Source: Amorphochlora amoebiformis (Eukaryota > Cercozoa > Chlorarachniophyceae). Taken from it: a stretch of 64,000 nucleotides of DNA. The position numbers and the translations under genes are program-made. The notes beneath the pieces were generated by a model. That model had not been told where the DNA came from, did no database searches, and saw nothing but the letters and a program-made list of their open reading frames with translations. This document shows, piece after piece, positions 40,219 through 64,000 of this stretch. The stretch spans positions 1,240,001-1,304,000 of the forward strand of contig BAAHQB010000022.1 in assembly GCA_054601695.1 (NCBI GenBank). Direction: 5' to 3'. Every line of letters begins with the position of its first letter. Within the stretch, counting starts at the first letter, position 1.

Positions 40219-40296
40219 GTAATGTGATATAGAATAAAACCTGATCCGTGGACTTATCTTCTGATGGCCCAACCCATGTAACCTATATTAAATAAT

Positions 40297-40330
<34 letters not shown>

Positions 40331-40408
40331 ATGTATATAATATAATATAAGCAAATATATATTATATTATATTACATCTAAATCAATCAATATATATGTA
40401 TATATCCG

Positions 40409-40440
<32 letters not shown>

Positions 40441-40493
40441 TATTTATATATATATATATATATATAATATAAAAATATATTTTACTATATATT

Positions 40494-40542
<49 letters not shown>

Positions 40543-40665
40543 ATATATATATGCATGTATATATTGATATGTATGACTATAAACACATATTCATTCATCT
40601 ATATAACCTTTGTATATGTAAATTTATATATGTATATATATATATATATATATATCTACTTATAA

Positions 40666-40712
<47 letters not shown>

Positions 40713-40752
40713 ATATGCATCTACTTATAACATGTAGATGTGATTTGAGACA

Positions 40753-40815
<63 letters not shown>
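40105..40815. other. TA-rich spacer between the two SINE-like copies
   Basis: Mostly TA repeat with AT-rich unique pieces. A minus-strand exon-like piece near 40232-40262 was considered and not kept. Nothing else seen. Confidence 0.6.
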
Positions 40816-40820
<5 letters not shown>

Positions 40821-40821
<1 letters not shown>

Positions 40822-41091
40822 TGTTAACGTCCACCAGAACCCATAGCTAGTTAACTACGCGGCAGCTGGCTAGACTACCATCACTTCCTTAGAGTATACG
40901 AGTATACGAGTAGTAGCACAATAGTCGGAACCCAGAAAATTCTCGGAACCCATACGGTTCCGGCGGAAGTAAAGAAGTAAGGAAGTAAGGAAGAATCCGA
41001 CTACCGCACAGAGTTATCAATAATCATTCGTCATAATCCAAACGGACTTGAATCCAACTCTGGACTACCATCTACTATGCCACCGCGCTAG

Positions 41092-41095
<4 letters not shown>
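40821..41095 (-). mobile_element. tRNA-derived SINE-like element, copy 2
   Basis: Minus-strand start GCTAGCGCGGTGGCATAG (A box), then GAGTTGGATTCAAGTCCG (B box with one likely change). The first 60-70 nt and the last 50 nt match copy 1 closely, while the middle differs and contains AGTAAGGAAGTAAGGAAG. The pattern, two ends shared and centre variable, fits a short retroposon family. Confidence 0.5.
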
Positions 41096-41175
<80 letters not shown>

Positions 41176-41398
41176 ATGTATGTAATGTAAAAAGTATATA
41201 TATATATATTCTTATACATGTTTTCGGGATGAAATACAACATGGATTAGTGTATAAAATACATAAATGCAACGTAGTTAAATTTAAATGTAAACTATATA
41301 TATATATATACATATATACATATATATATTATATGTGTATATATATACTATACATACACTATGCATAGTACTAAATGTATTTTAAAATACATACACGT

Positions 41399-41456
<58 letters not shown>

Positions 41457-41571
41457 TGTATGTATACAAAGGCAGATTTTTATTATTATATTATAAATAC
41501 AATTATATATATATATATATATATATACATTTATATAATTATATATATATATATATATTACACACACACAC

Positions 41572-41606
<35 letters not shown>

Positions 41607-41675
41607 CACGCACACGCACATATATATATATATATATTTATATGTGTTTGTATTATGTGTGTTTAGGTTTAATAC
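41096..41675. other. TA-rich stretch, no gene seen
   Basis: TA repeats at 41095-41168, 41402-41454 and 41580-41604 separated by AT-rich unique DNA. It may be intron of the minus-strand gene whose exons start at 41676. Confidence 0.5.
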
Positions 41676-47844
<6,169 letters not shown>

Positions 47845-47882
47845 CAAATATGTTGCAGCTCCTGAACTGTCTCCTGTGGGAT

Positions 47883-47913
<31 letters not shown>

Positions 47914-47914
47914 G

Positions 47915-47995
<81 letters not shown>

Positions 47996-48098
47996 GTATT
48001 ATATGTGTATACATGTATGTATTTATATATATATATATGTATGTATATATGCGTTGTTGGCGCAACGCCAGGAATCGTATAGAATAGCTCGAGATCCA
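47845..48098 (-). CDS. two minus-strand exons of an unidentified gene
   Basis: Exon 48067-48098 follows ATACATAG and reads [10 protein letters not shown] before GTTGCG. Exon 47845-47873 follows TCCCACAG and reads ETVQELQHI with two bases left before GTATGC. The two join in phase to [19 protein letters not shown](W). They could be the upstream part of the acidic gene at 41676-46051, but the phase to exon 46013-46051 does not match directly, so an exon would be missing. Confidence 0.35.
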
Positions 48099-48137
48099 CT
48101 ATGTATGTTGATATATATGCATATATGTATGTATATA

Positions 48138-48181
<44 letters not shown>

Positions 48182-48284
48182 ATATATTCATACATACTAT
48201 ATATAATATATATATATATATAGATATATATTTATATACAGAAAGATATATTACAGGTGTGTACAGAAATATATGACATTAGAC

Positions 48285-48590
48285 AGTATGTCCCAGTACA
48301 GCATCTATATCCCGTATATACTGCATGCAGTATGTCACAGTACAGCATCTATATCCCGTATACTGCATGCAGTATGTCACAGTACAGCATCTATATCCCG
48401 TATATACTGCATGCAGTATGTCACAGTACAGCATCTATATCCCGTATACTGCATGCAGTATGTCACAGTACAGCATCTATATCCCGTATACTGCATGCAG
48501 TATGTCACAGTACAGAATCTATATCCCGTATATACTGCATGCAGTATGTCACAGTACAGCATCTATATCCCCTATACTGCATGCATATCT
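48285..48590. repeat. 43-45 bp repeat with a perfect palindrome
   Basis: Seven units of CAGTACAGCATCTATATCCC then GTATAC or GTATATAC, then TGCATGCAGTATGTCA. Each junction contains TACTGCATGCAGTA, a 14-bp perfect palindrome. Units differ mainly by one TA insertion. Confidence 0.95.
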
Positions 48591-48654
48591 GCGTACATTA
48601 CACGCACATTTTATTTACAAGAATACGAATTTTTACATTTTCATATTATATGAA

Positions 48655-49518
<864 letters not shown>

Positions 49519-49590
49519 TTCCGCGTAGTCTAACGGCTAGGATATTGGATTTTCACTCCAAAGATCGGGGTTCGATTCCCCGCGTGGAAG
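49519..49590 (+). tRNA. tRNA-Glu (anticodon UUC)
   Basis: Cloverleaf read by eye: acceptor TTCCGCG pairs with CGTGGAA (one G-T), with G as discriminator. The D arm is GTCTAACGGCTAGGAT. The anticodon stem TTGGA/TCCAA encloses loop TTTTCAC with anticodon TTC. The T arm is CGGGG TTCGATT CCCCG. The D-arm region holds an A box and the T arm a perfect B box. No intron. The sequence is typical of eukaryotic cytosolic tRNA-Glu. A TTTTT run at 49593 can serve as the polymerase III terminator. Confidence 0.93.
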
Positions 49591-49597
49591 ATATTTT
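49591..49597 (+). terminator. T-run, likely polymerase III stop for tRNA-Glu
   Basis: ATATTTTT directly after the tRNA 3' end. Confidence 0.6.
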
Positions 49598-49729
49598 TCA
49601 ATCTTGGTCAACCATAACCCTCTAGTCCTCATACTACCCTCTAATCAAATCAACTAATCCATCCCATGTTGCAATGATATACTGTCTTACGAGATCTACG
49701 ACCATTTATAGCTTCAAAAATTCTTAAGA

Positions 49730-50926
49730 ATGTTCTCTCAGATTGAACGATCGGTATCCACGGAATCCACGGAATCCACGGAAACCACGGAAACCACGGA
49801 AACCACGGAAACCACGGAAACCACGGAAACCACGGAAACCACGGAAACCAAGACGAGGGGTCTCTCCTCGGAAGCCCCTCCTGTTCCTGGTCCTTTCGAC
49901 CGCTCACTTCGACCCCGCCGTGCAACTCGAAAGCCGAAGTATTTCGGTGTGCTGTGATATCTGATACATGTTGTGTTTTTCATCCTTAGGAAAACTAAAA
50001 TACCGCAAAACAAAAAATCTAACTTTGTCTTTCTAGCTCATTACCAGCCCATAAACAAGTCAGCCCTTTATGCTGCGGCCTCGGCGCGGAAGAAAAGCCA
50101 AATAATTCGTTCCAACGCCAATGCTGTGACGCGGGTCCTACCCTCCAACCGAAAAATCTCCATTCGCCCTCTTCCTCCCCAATCTCTCGCCCAACAGCTT
50201 GACGAGATAAGGTCGCAGATTATATACATGCAGGCCATAGTTGAAAAGATAGAAGAGAAACGCCTCTCATCCATCTCCTGTGGCACCAAGAGAAGATCAC
50301 CCCAGAGAGAAGGCCCCCAGAAAGAAGGCCCCCAGAAAGAAGGCCCCCAGAAAGAAGGCCCCCAGAGAGGAGCCCAAATTGGCCTCTCCCCCTCCGCCCC
50401 GAGATCCAATCTCGACCGCCGACCGAAGCGTCGTCGCGTGAGGAGAAAGGCGTTCTCGCTGAAGGACCGATTTGTCTTGCGAGATGCCGTAGCCAATCTT
50501 TCGGAAGTCAAGCAAGGAGAACTGGTGAGCGTGTTGAGCAGCTGGCTGGTGAACCAGCATCGCGACGGTGAGGATGAGGATAGTGAGATCGAGCTCGATT
50601 TCGAGTCCATGGAGACGCAACAGCTGGAAATTATCGCAAACTTCCTCGGCTGGGATTGTAGGCTGCCAAAGAAGAAGAGTGCTGCCGGGCAGCAACGGAG
50701 GAGGGACGTATTTCGCCGTGTCAGGTTGCTTCCTCGGAGAGACCTGGCGAGGTTGAGCGCGGTTTTGGATCCGAATGGAGCAAGGGGGAGTCAAATCGAG
50801 TTGGACTTTGCAAAGCTAGAGCCGACAATTTTGCGGAAGGTGGAGATATTCTTGGAAGAGGCTGAGGACAGGATCAAGGATTCGAGGGTAATTCACAACA
50901 CTAGATACTTGGTATCAAAATTATAG
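49730..50926 (+). CDS. protein with two tandem NET domains
   Basis: Two exons, 49730-49946 and 50037-50926, give 368 residues; the small intron has GTGTGC and a pyrimidine-rich CTTTCTAG. An acceptor at 49999 is an alternative. In order: a Thr/Glu repeat from a 9-bp minisatellite (residues 8-40), a basic stretch [12 protein letters not shown], a likely coiled coil (about 122-148, [16 protein letters not shown]), four GPQKE-type repeats (164-182), a strong nuclear localisation cluster ([11 protein letters not shown], 200-210), NET domain 1 (212-277, with [20 protein letters not shown]) and NET domain 2 (296-349, with [20 protein letters not shown]). NET is the extra-terminal fold of BET proteins, which binds short Lys/hydrophobic peptides of chromatin regulators. 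No bromodomain is present in the reading frame. A chromatin adaptor role is inferred. This is the only long gene here with just one short intron. Confidence 0.8.
49756..49850 (+). repeat. 9-bp coding minisatellite GGAAACCAC
   Basis: About ten units of ACGGAAACC in frame, encoding Thr-Glu-Thr. The early units are GGAATCCAC (Glu-Ser-Thr). Confidence 0.95.
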
Positions 50927-52000
<1,074 letters not shown>

Positions 52001-52047
52001 TTCCGTATAATTTGAGAATAGCGGTGGTGCTGCTAGTACTGGTAGTA

Positions 52048-52300
52048 GTACGCTGGCACGCCATACTAGTGCTAGCGTACTAGCTTGCTAGCGTACTAGC
52101 CTGCTAGCGTACTAGCTTGCTAGCGTACTAGCTTGCTAGCGTACTAGCTTGCTAGCGTACTAGCTTGCTAGCGTACTAGCTTGCTAGCGTACTAGCTTGC
52201 TAGCGTACTAGCTTGCTAGCGTACTAGCTTGCTAGCGTACTAGCTTGCTAGCGTACTAGCTTGCTAGCGTACTAGCTTGCTAGTGTACTAGCGGTAGCAG
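52048..52300. repeat. 16-bp satellite of nested CTAG palindromes
   Basis: About fourteen units of GCTAGCGTACTAGCTT. GCTAGC is itself a palindrome, and AAGCTAGT/ACTAGCTT pair between units, so each strand can fold on itself. Related imperfect units begin at about 52022. Confidence 0.95.
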
Positions 52301-53460
52301 GCAATTAGCTGTTGTACCCTAGTGCCACCACCTTTGGATCAACTCCGTTTGGATTATGCGCCTTGGATTATAACTAACTTGTTTAATATGCTTATACATC
52401 ATCCAATATGTATCAAGGGGCATAAGTACACTACCAATGGATCTGAGGCCTGCGAACACAAGACTCCGTGTGTTTCCGCCCCTCCCAACCGACGCAACAC
52501 CCCAATCCGGCTCATCTCTCCGGGTTCTAGGCTTCAAATCCAAAGGGTCGCGAAAACGGAGCTATCCAGTATTTTTGAGTTAAACGCTGGAGGCCTTGCG
52601 GGAGAGTAACTAGCATTGCAACACCAGTCCTCTAGCCGAAAAAGTGTAGACTTGATAGCTTTTTTACTAGTTTTACTCCAACATGTGCTGCGATCGATGA
52701 GACACTCGAAAAATCAAAATTGTTCGTTTTCGAACTTACTCCATGGAGTTTGTAAGTATAATTAAGAACTACTTGAACGGGTTCCAGAAGGGTTGTCGTT
52801 CTCTAGATTCTAGTACGTACAAACGTACTCACTATCTAGACTATTCCGAGTATCCAGGTATTCTCACGGAAAACTAATTGTATGTTCAATCTCTAGTCTA
52901 GATCACGTTTAAGACTATAGTAGGTCGATTAGGTAATGTTCACGTACATCTGTGCGAACACAAGATCTAGTAGATGTACTTGAACGAAACGGTATTACTG
53001 AGTATTTTCTACTAGTTCTAGATTATTCAGATAAATTAATACCGACGACATTAGTGCATTTCCGAAGCTTCAAGTCTGGGCACGGCGCTATCTAGGCTAT
53101 AGCCATAGAGTAGATCTAGCAGATCTAGTAGATAGAGGTGGATTAACAGTGTCTGTTAGCCAAGGTGACAATTATTAGTCTAGAATCTTCAACTGTCTGT
53201 CTGTTAGCCAAGCTGACAATTAGTGGTCTAGAATCTTCAACTGTCTGTTAGCCAAGCTGACAATTAGTAGTCTAGAATCTTCAACTGTCTGTTAGCCAAG
53301 CTGACAATTAGTGGTCTAGAATCTTCAACTGTCTGTTAGCCAAGCTGACAATTAGTAGTCTAGAATCTTGAGCACCCTTCTGATTATTCTGGAGCTAGTG
53401 GAGCTAGAGCTAGTCTAGCTAGTGGAAGTGGCATTGATATCTCAGGGGGTCGCATCTACC
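52301..53460. other. spacer with an orphan open frame and a 44-bp repeat
   Basis: A plus-strand frame of 95 codons (52322-52609, QLRLDYAPWIITNLF to ELNAGGLAGE) has no TA repeat in it but no splice or family support. CTAG-rich sequence follows (52790-53150). At 53150-53370 a unit CTGTTAGCCAAGCTGACAAT then TAGTAGTCTAGAATCTTCAA is repeated five times. Confidence 0.6.
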
Positions 53461-53471
53461 TGATTTGCGTT

Positions 53472-53527
<56 letters not shown>

Positions 53528-53532
<5 letters not shown>

Positions 53533-53586
53533 TATATGTATGTATTACATGTACACATGTTTGTATACGTAATGTGTATTATATGT

Positions 53587-53618
<32 letters not shown>

Positions 53619-53690
53619 CATCTATATGTATGTATTACATGTACACATGTTTGTATACGTAATGTGTATTATATGTTTTATATATACATA
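53528..53690. repeat. two copies of a 92-bp segment
   Basis: ACATCTATATGTATGTATTA through ACGTAATGTGTATTATATGTT occurs at about 53529 and again at about 53619, nearly identical. Confidence 0.85.
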
Positions 53691-53766
53691 TGTGTATATA
53701 TGTATATGTATATGTATAGATATAAATATTTATATATAAATAAATACATATATATATATATATAAA

Positions 53767-53817
<51 letters not shown>

Positions 53818-53887
53818 ATATTATATATATATATATATATATATACATACATAAAATATATTATACATATAAAATATATAATATACT

Positions 53888-58435
<4,548 letters not shown>

Positions 58436-58566
58436 TATACATGCGGATACATGTATATTATATGCATGCACATACATGTGCCTAAGTATGAAATAAGAGA
58501 AACATTGGTTTGAAAGAGGCCCAGTCGAGATATTGTATCATAGTATTGTGCGCCGAGTAATGCCAA

Positions 58567-60168
58567 CTAACTGTACTGACCAGACTAATGCTGACTAATG
58601 TAAGCTAATCCCAACTAATGTCGACTAATATCAGCTACTGCCAACTGATGTCAACTGATGTCAAGTGCTGCCAAAACTGATGTCAAGTGCTGCCAACTGT
58701 GTGACTAGAGTGATGTGAAATGCTGGCAAGTAATGTCAAGTGCGGCAGGTAATGTCAAGTGCTGGCAAGTAATGTCAAGTTATGGCAAGCGATGTGAAGT
58801 GATTTCAAGCGATGGGAAGTAATGCTGAGCAATGGAAACGAATTGCCAACTAACACCAATTAACGCTATCTAATGCCAAACAATGTCACCCAAATGGCGA
58901 CCACTGGGAAGTAATAGCAAGTAATGGCAAGTAATGGCAAGTAATATCAGTAATGTTTATTAATGGCAGCTAATGCAAAGTGGACATAGGCCAAATCGCC
59001 CACGTATGACAACTTGTTACCAAATCGCTCACGTATGACAACTTGTCACCAAATCACTCACGTATGACAACTTGCACCAAATCACTCACGTATGACAACT
59101 TGTTACCAAATCACTCACGCATGACAACTTGTCACCAAATCACTCACGTATGACAACTTGTTACCAAATCACTCACGCATTTTCCTAAGGCTAAGGCTGT
59201 GTTGTCGCGACAGTGCGGGGTTGGTGTTCCTAAGGCTAAGGGTGTGTTGTCGTGCCAGGTGAGGCTAAGGCTGTGTTGTCGTGCCAGGTGAGGCTAAGGG
59301 TGTGTTGTCGTGCCAGGTGAGGCTAAGGGTGTGTTGTCGTGCCAGGTGAGGCTAAGGGTGTGTTGTCGTGCCAGGTGAGGCTAAGGGTGTGTTGTCGTGA
59401 CACGTGACAGTGCGGGGTTGGTGTTCCTGAGGCTAAGGGTGTGTTGTCGTAACAGGTGAGGTTGGTGTTCCAAAGGCTAAGGCTGTGTTGTCGTGCATAT
59501 GTAGCAATAGTGTAACAGTGATGTGGATGACGTTGATAGTAATCTAGGCACTTAGAAATCAACCATTCGCATGTGATGTGGACAATCTTGACAGTAGTCT
59601 AGATAGTCAGAAGTGAACTATAAGATACCTTCTTGCGGGCGGGTCTTTTTTTTGAACCGGTTGATTTGCGCGCCTAACCACACATGAATCAGCATATAAC
59701 CATCTCTTCAACTACCAACACGTGATGTATATTAGGAGTACATCAGCATACAACCATCTCGTCAACTAGCAACACGTCATCTTGTCAAACGCAATACATC
59801 ACCGTGTATATTAGGAATACATCACCATACAACCATCTCGTCAACTACCAACACCTAGAACACGCGATGTATATTAGGAATACATCACCATACAACCATC
59901 CCGTCAACTACCAACACGTCACCATATATCCATCTCGTCAAACGCAATACATTACTATGCTAACAATACATCATCGTAAAGCAAAATAAAGAGTCTAAGA
60001 ATGCACGCAAATACAAACATACATCAGCTCAAAAACATTAGAAACAATATATTATCGTACAACCATCACCTTAAAGACAAAACAGTAGAAACAATCAATT
60101 ATGGTCACCATTACTACAACATGCCTAACAATACATCACCATGCACAACATGCCTAACAAACATATCT

Positions 60169-60175
<7 letters not shown>
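58567..60175. other. spacer built from several minisatellites
   Basis: 58570-58980: loose AATGTCAAGTGCTGGCAAGT and CTAATGCCAACTAATG units. 58990-59180: 29-bp unit AAATCACTCACGTATGACAA plus CTTGTTACC, six copies. 59185-59495: 29-bp unit GTGAGGCTAAGGGTGTGTTG plus TCGTGCCAG, about eight copies. 59690-59960: about 55-bp unit with ACATCACCATACAACCATCT and CGTCAACTACCAACACG. Open frames inside are repeat artefacts. No gene seen. Confidence 0.85.
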
Positions 60176-60945
<770 letters not shown>

Positions 60946-61440
60946 TATAATATATGTGTGGGGGTTTTGTGTGTAATAGTTGATATATTTGATTTTGTAC
61001 CCACGTCCCTGTGCGGTAGCTATCCCGTCCGCATCCCGTTCCTAATAACTTCCTATCCCGTATCTATCCCGTCCCTATGATCCGTTTCCTGTCCCGTCCC
61101 TGTCCCGTCCATGGGTAGTTCTCTGTCCAGTTTTTTTTGCCTTTGTTTCTCTTTTGTCCATCCCTGCCCAGCCCTTTCAAAAAGACTCACAGTTTGTTTG
61201 GTTCTCGCCATTGGTCGCTTGTCTCCGTTTTGCGGGAAAATCGAATTGAGACCGACGAATTTTTCTTAACACTATTTTCAATAATTTGTCGGGTTTTACT
61301 AGAACACAATTCCCGTCCCCATGGCCTCATCTGGGCGTGGATGCCATAGGATTGGGTCTCCATTTCGTTTTGGTCATAGCTAGATAGTTGAAAAGAATAT
61401 CTCAATTAAAATGGATCTTTGTGGTATTTTGAAGACCATT
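60946..61440. other. unique sequence with one orphan minus-strand frame
   Basis: 61010-61110 holds TCCCGTCCC-type repeats. A minus-strand frame of 72 codons (61187-61405; NEMETQSYGIHAQMRPW to DQWREPNKL) and a plus frame of 70 codons (61137-61349) overlap. The minus one looks more protein-like but has no ATG near its start and no splice support. Confidence 0.3.
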
Positions 61441-62835
<1,395 letters not shown>

Positions 62836-62894
62836 ATATTACATATTTATATGTGTGCGTGTGTGTCTACATTTAGTCATGTGTTAAATACAAT

Positions 62895-63225
62895 GACAGA
62901 ATCAAGGTCGAGATATGTCGAGAACGTATTCGAGAATACCGTATTCCAGAAGTGTCGAGAATGTAATCGAGAATACTGAATTCCAGAAGTGTCGAGAATA
63001 TAATCGAGAGTACCGAATAGAGAGGTGTCGAGAATGTAATTGAGAATACAGAGTTAGAGAGGAGTCGAGAATGTAATTGAGAATACAGAGTTAGAGAGGT
63101 GTCGAGAATGTAGTCGAGAATACCGAATTCGAGAGGTGTCGAGAATATAATCGAGAATATACCGAATTAGAGAGGTGTCGAGACTATAATCGAGAATAGC
63201 CAGTTAGGTTTGAGAGTAGCGGTTG
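62895..63225. repeat. about 37-bp tandem repeat next to the Rpn11 stop
   Basis: Nine imperfect units GTCGAGAATGTAATCGAGAA plus TACCGAATTAGAGAG. The array ends about 50 bp before the Rpn11 stop codon and may overlap its 3' untranslated region. Confidence 0.92.
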
Positions 63226-63274
63226 AAATGGAATGAGTCTACCTATGGAGTCGATGGTATGTTGGTGCGGTTTG

Positions 63275-64000
63275 TTAGAAGATGATGGTATCGAGCATGG
63301 CACCCAGGCTCTGCGCTATGTTGTCTGCCATGAGTCTCTCCACGTCGTTTTCCAGATGTTTCTTAGGGTCGATCTTGCCCACATTGAGCACGGCGAGCTC
63401 CTCTTCCGTTTTGGTGCCCTCTTCGGAGAGGCGCTGGGAGTACGTCTTGGCGAGGTGGTGCAGCTGCCCCATCATCTTCTCGTTCAGCTCAGCGTGCTGC
63501 TGGGCGTTCTTGATGACCAGTCCCTGCGCCCACGTCTTTTTGTGCAGGTTTAACAGCATCTTTTGCTCCAGGGTGTTCTTGCGGTACGAGATGTTGATGG
63601 AGTAGTAGTGTCGGTTCAGGTTATGGATGAGGGCCTGGATGGACGGCTTGCGGAGGTGTCCGAGGTTGGAGGTCTGATTCATTATTTTGGGGGGGGTTAC
63701 CTTACCCTCGTTAACCAAATTGCCTCACCGTTCAAACACCGACATATACACCAATTCTCCTCAGAGAGGCCAAGTTCCATGTCCTCTAGATATCCCTACT
63801 CTCTCTCTCCCCAATATGTACACTTACATATAAATAATGTGAATGAAACATACAACAGTGTATATACCGTCTGCCTCGGGGCCTGGCCCAACATCATGAG
63901 CTGCGGATTGATGAGACGGAAGGCATCGATAACCACTTTGCCTTTCACCGACTGAATGGGGTCCACCACCACGGCCACAGCGCGCTTGTTAAGAGCTTCG
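63275..64000 (-). CDS. RPN11: 26S proteasome subunit Rpn11 (PSMD14), C-terminal part
   Basis: Minus-strand exons 63868-64000 (running off the window edge) and 63275-63673, joined in phase across a 194-nt intron with GTATAT and AATCAG. Rpn11 is the zinc-dependent deubiquitinase of the proteasome lid; it removes ubiquitin chains from substrates as they enter the 26S particle. The visible 176 residues start [20 protein letters not shown], go through [17 protein letters not shown] and [20 protein letters not shown], then [15 protein letters not shown] and [11 protein letters not shown], and end [10 protein letters not shown], matching the family almost word for word apart from a more divergent '[15 protein letters not shown]' part. 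The catalytic JAMM motif (HxHPxFGCW-SxxD) lies upstream, outside the window. Length to the stop agrees with the usual 310-residue protein. The gene is one of the surest in the window. Confidence 0.97.

Noticed and set aside
59323-59989. Short frames in the 58.6-60.2 kb spacer
   Set aside because: They follow the minisatellite units, whose length is not a multiple of three, and have no splice support.

Overview
The window is eukaryotic nuclear DNA from an organism I cannot name. Short exons of ordinary base composition are separated by introns made largely of (TA)n microsatellite. Nearly every border I could place is GT-AG, and consecutive exons join in phase. A tRNA-Glu(UUC), a proteasome Rpn11 gene and a protein with two NET domains confirm a nuclear eukaryotic genome. 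Degenerate TTAGGG-like tracts occur throughout. An intron-rich protist, for example a rhizarian or fornicate, is a guess from this look, not a deduction. Most long Tyr-Ile reading frames here are translated TA repeat and were not annotated.

Layout, left to right: the 3' end of a membrane-protein gene (+, to 895); spacer; a large minus-strand gene for a long acidic/basic, probably nuclear protein (2678-12835); divergent from it a WD40-type beta-propeller gene (+, about 13771-22398); a CTAG-rich spacer with a small minus-strand gene end (23306-23585); a glycosyltransferase family 25-like gene in about fifteen exons (+, 24778-33694); a CTAG-rich spacer; an unidentified helical protein gene (+, 34807-39301); two related tRNA-derived SINE-like elements (39841-41095); a minus-strand acidic-protein gene (41676-46051) and further minus exons (47845-48098); tRNA-Glu (49519-49590); a tandem-NET-domain gene (+, 49730-50926); a spacer with satellites; a minus-strand gene containing a duplicated exon (53888-57662); spacer satellites; and at the right edge the C-terminal part of Rpn11 (minus, 63275-64000). 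These are independent housekeeping-type genes. I see no operon or gene cluster working together.

The most unusual signal is in the introns. In at least five of them, on both strands and in three genes, the last 10-50 nt of an exon together with its 5' splice site has been copied once or several times into the intron that follows. One whole exon (65 nt) is duplicated perfectly in tandem and its phases allow only one copy per mRNA. A 39-bp coding minisatellite carries a potential 3' splice site in nearly every unit. Together these suggest that introns here grow by tandem duplication seeded at exon/intron junctions. I do not recognise this as a described pattern, but no database was searched.

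Exon borders were chosen by eye from GT/AG signals, phase and protein plausibility. No transcript evidence was available. First exons of most genes were not found.
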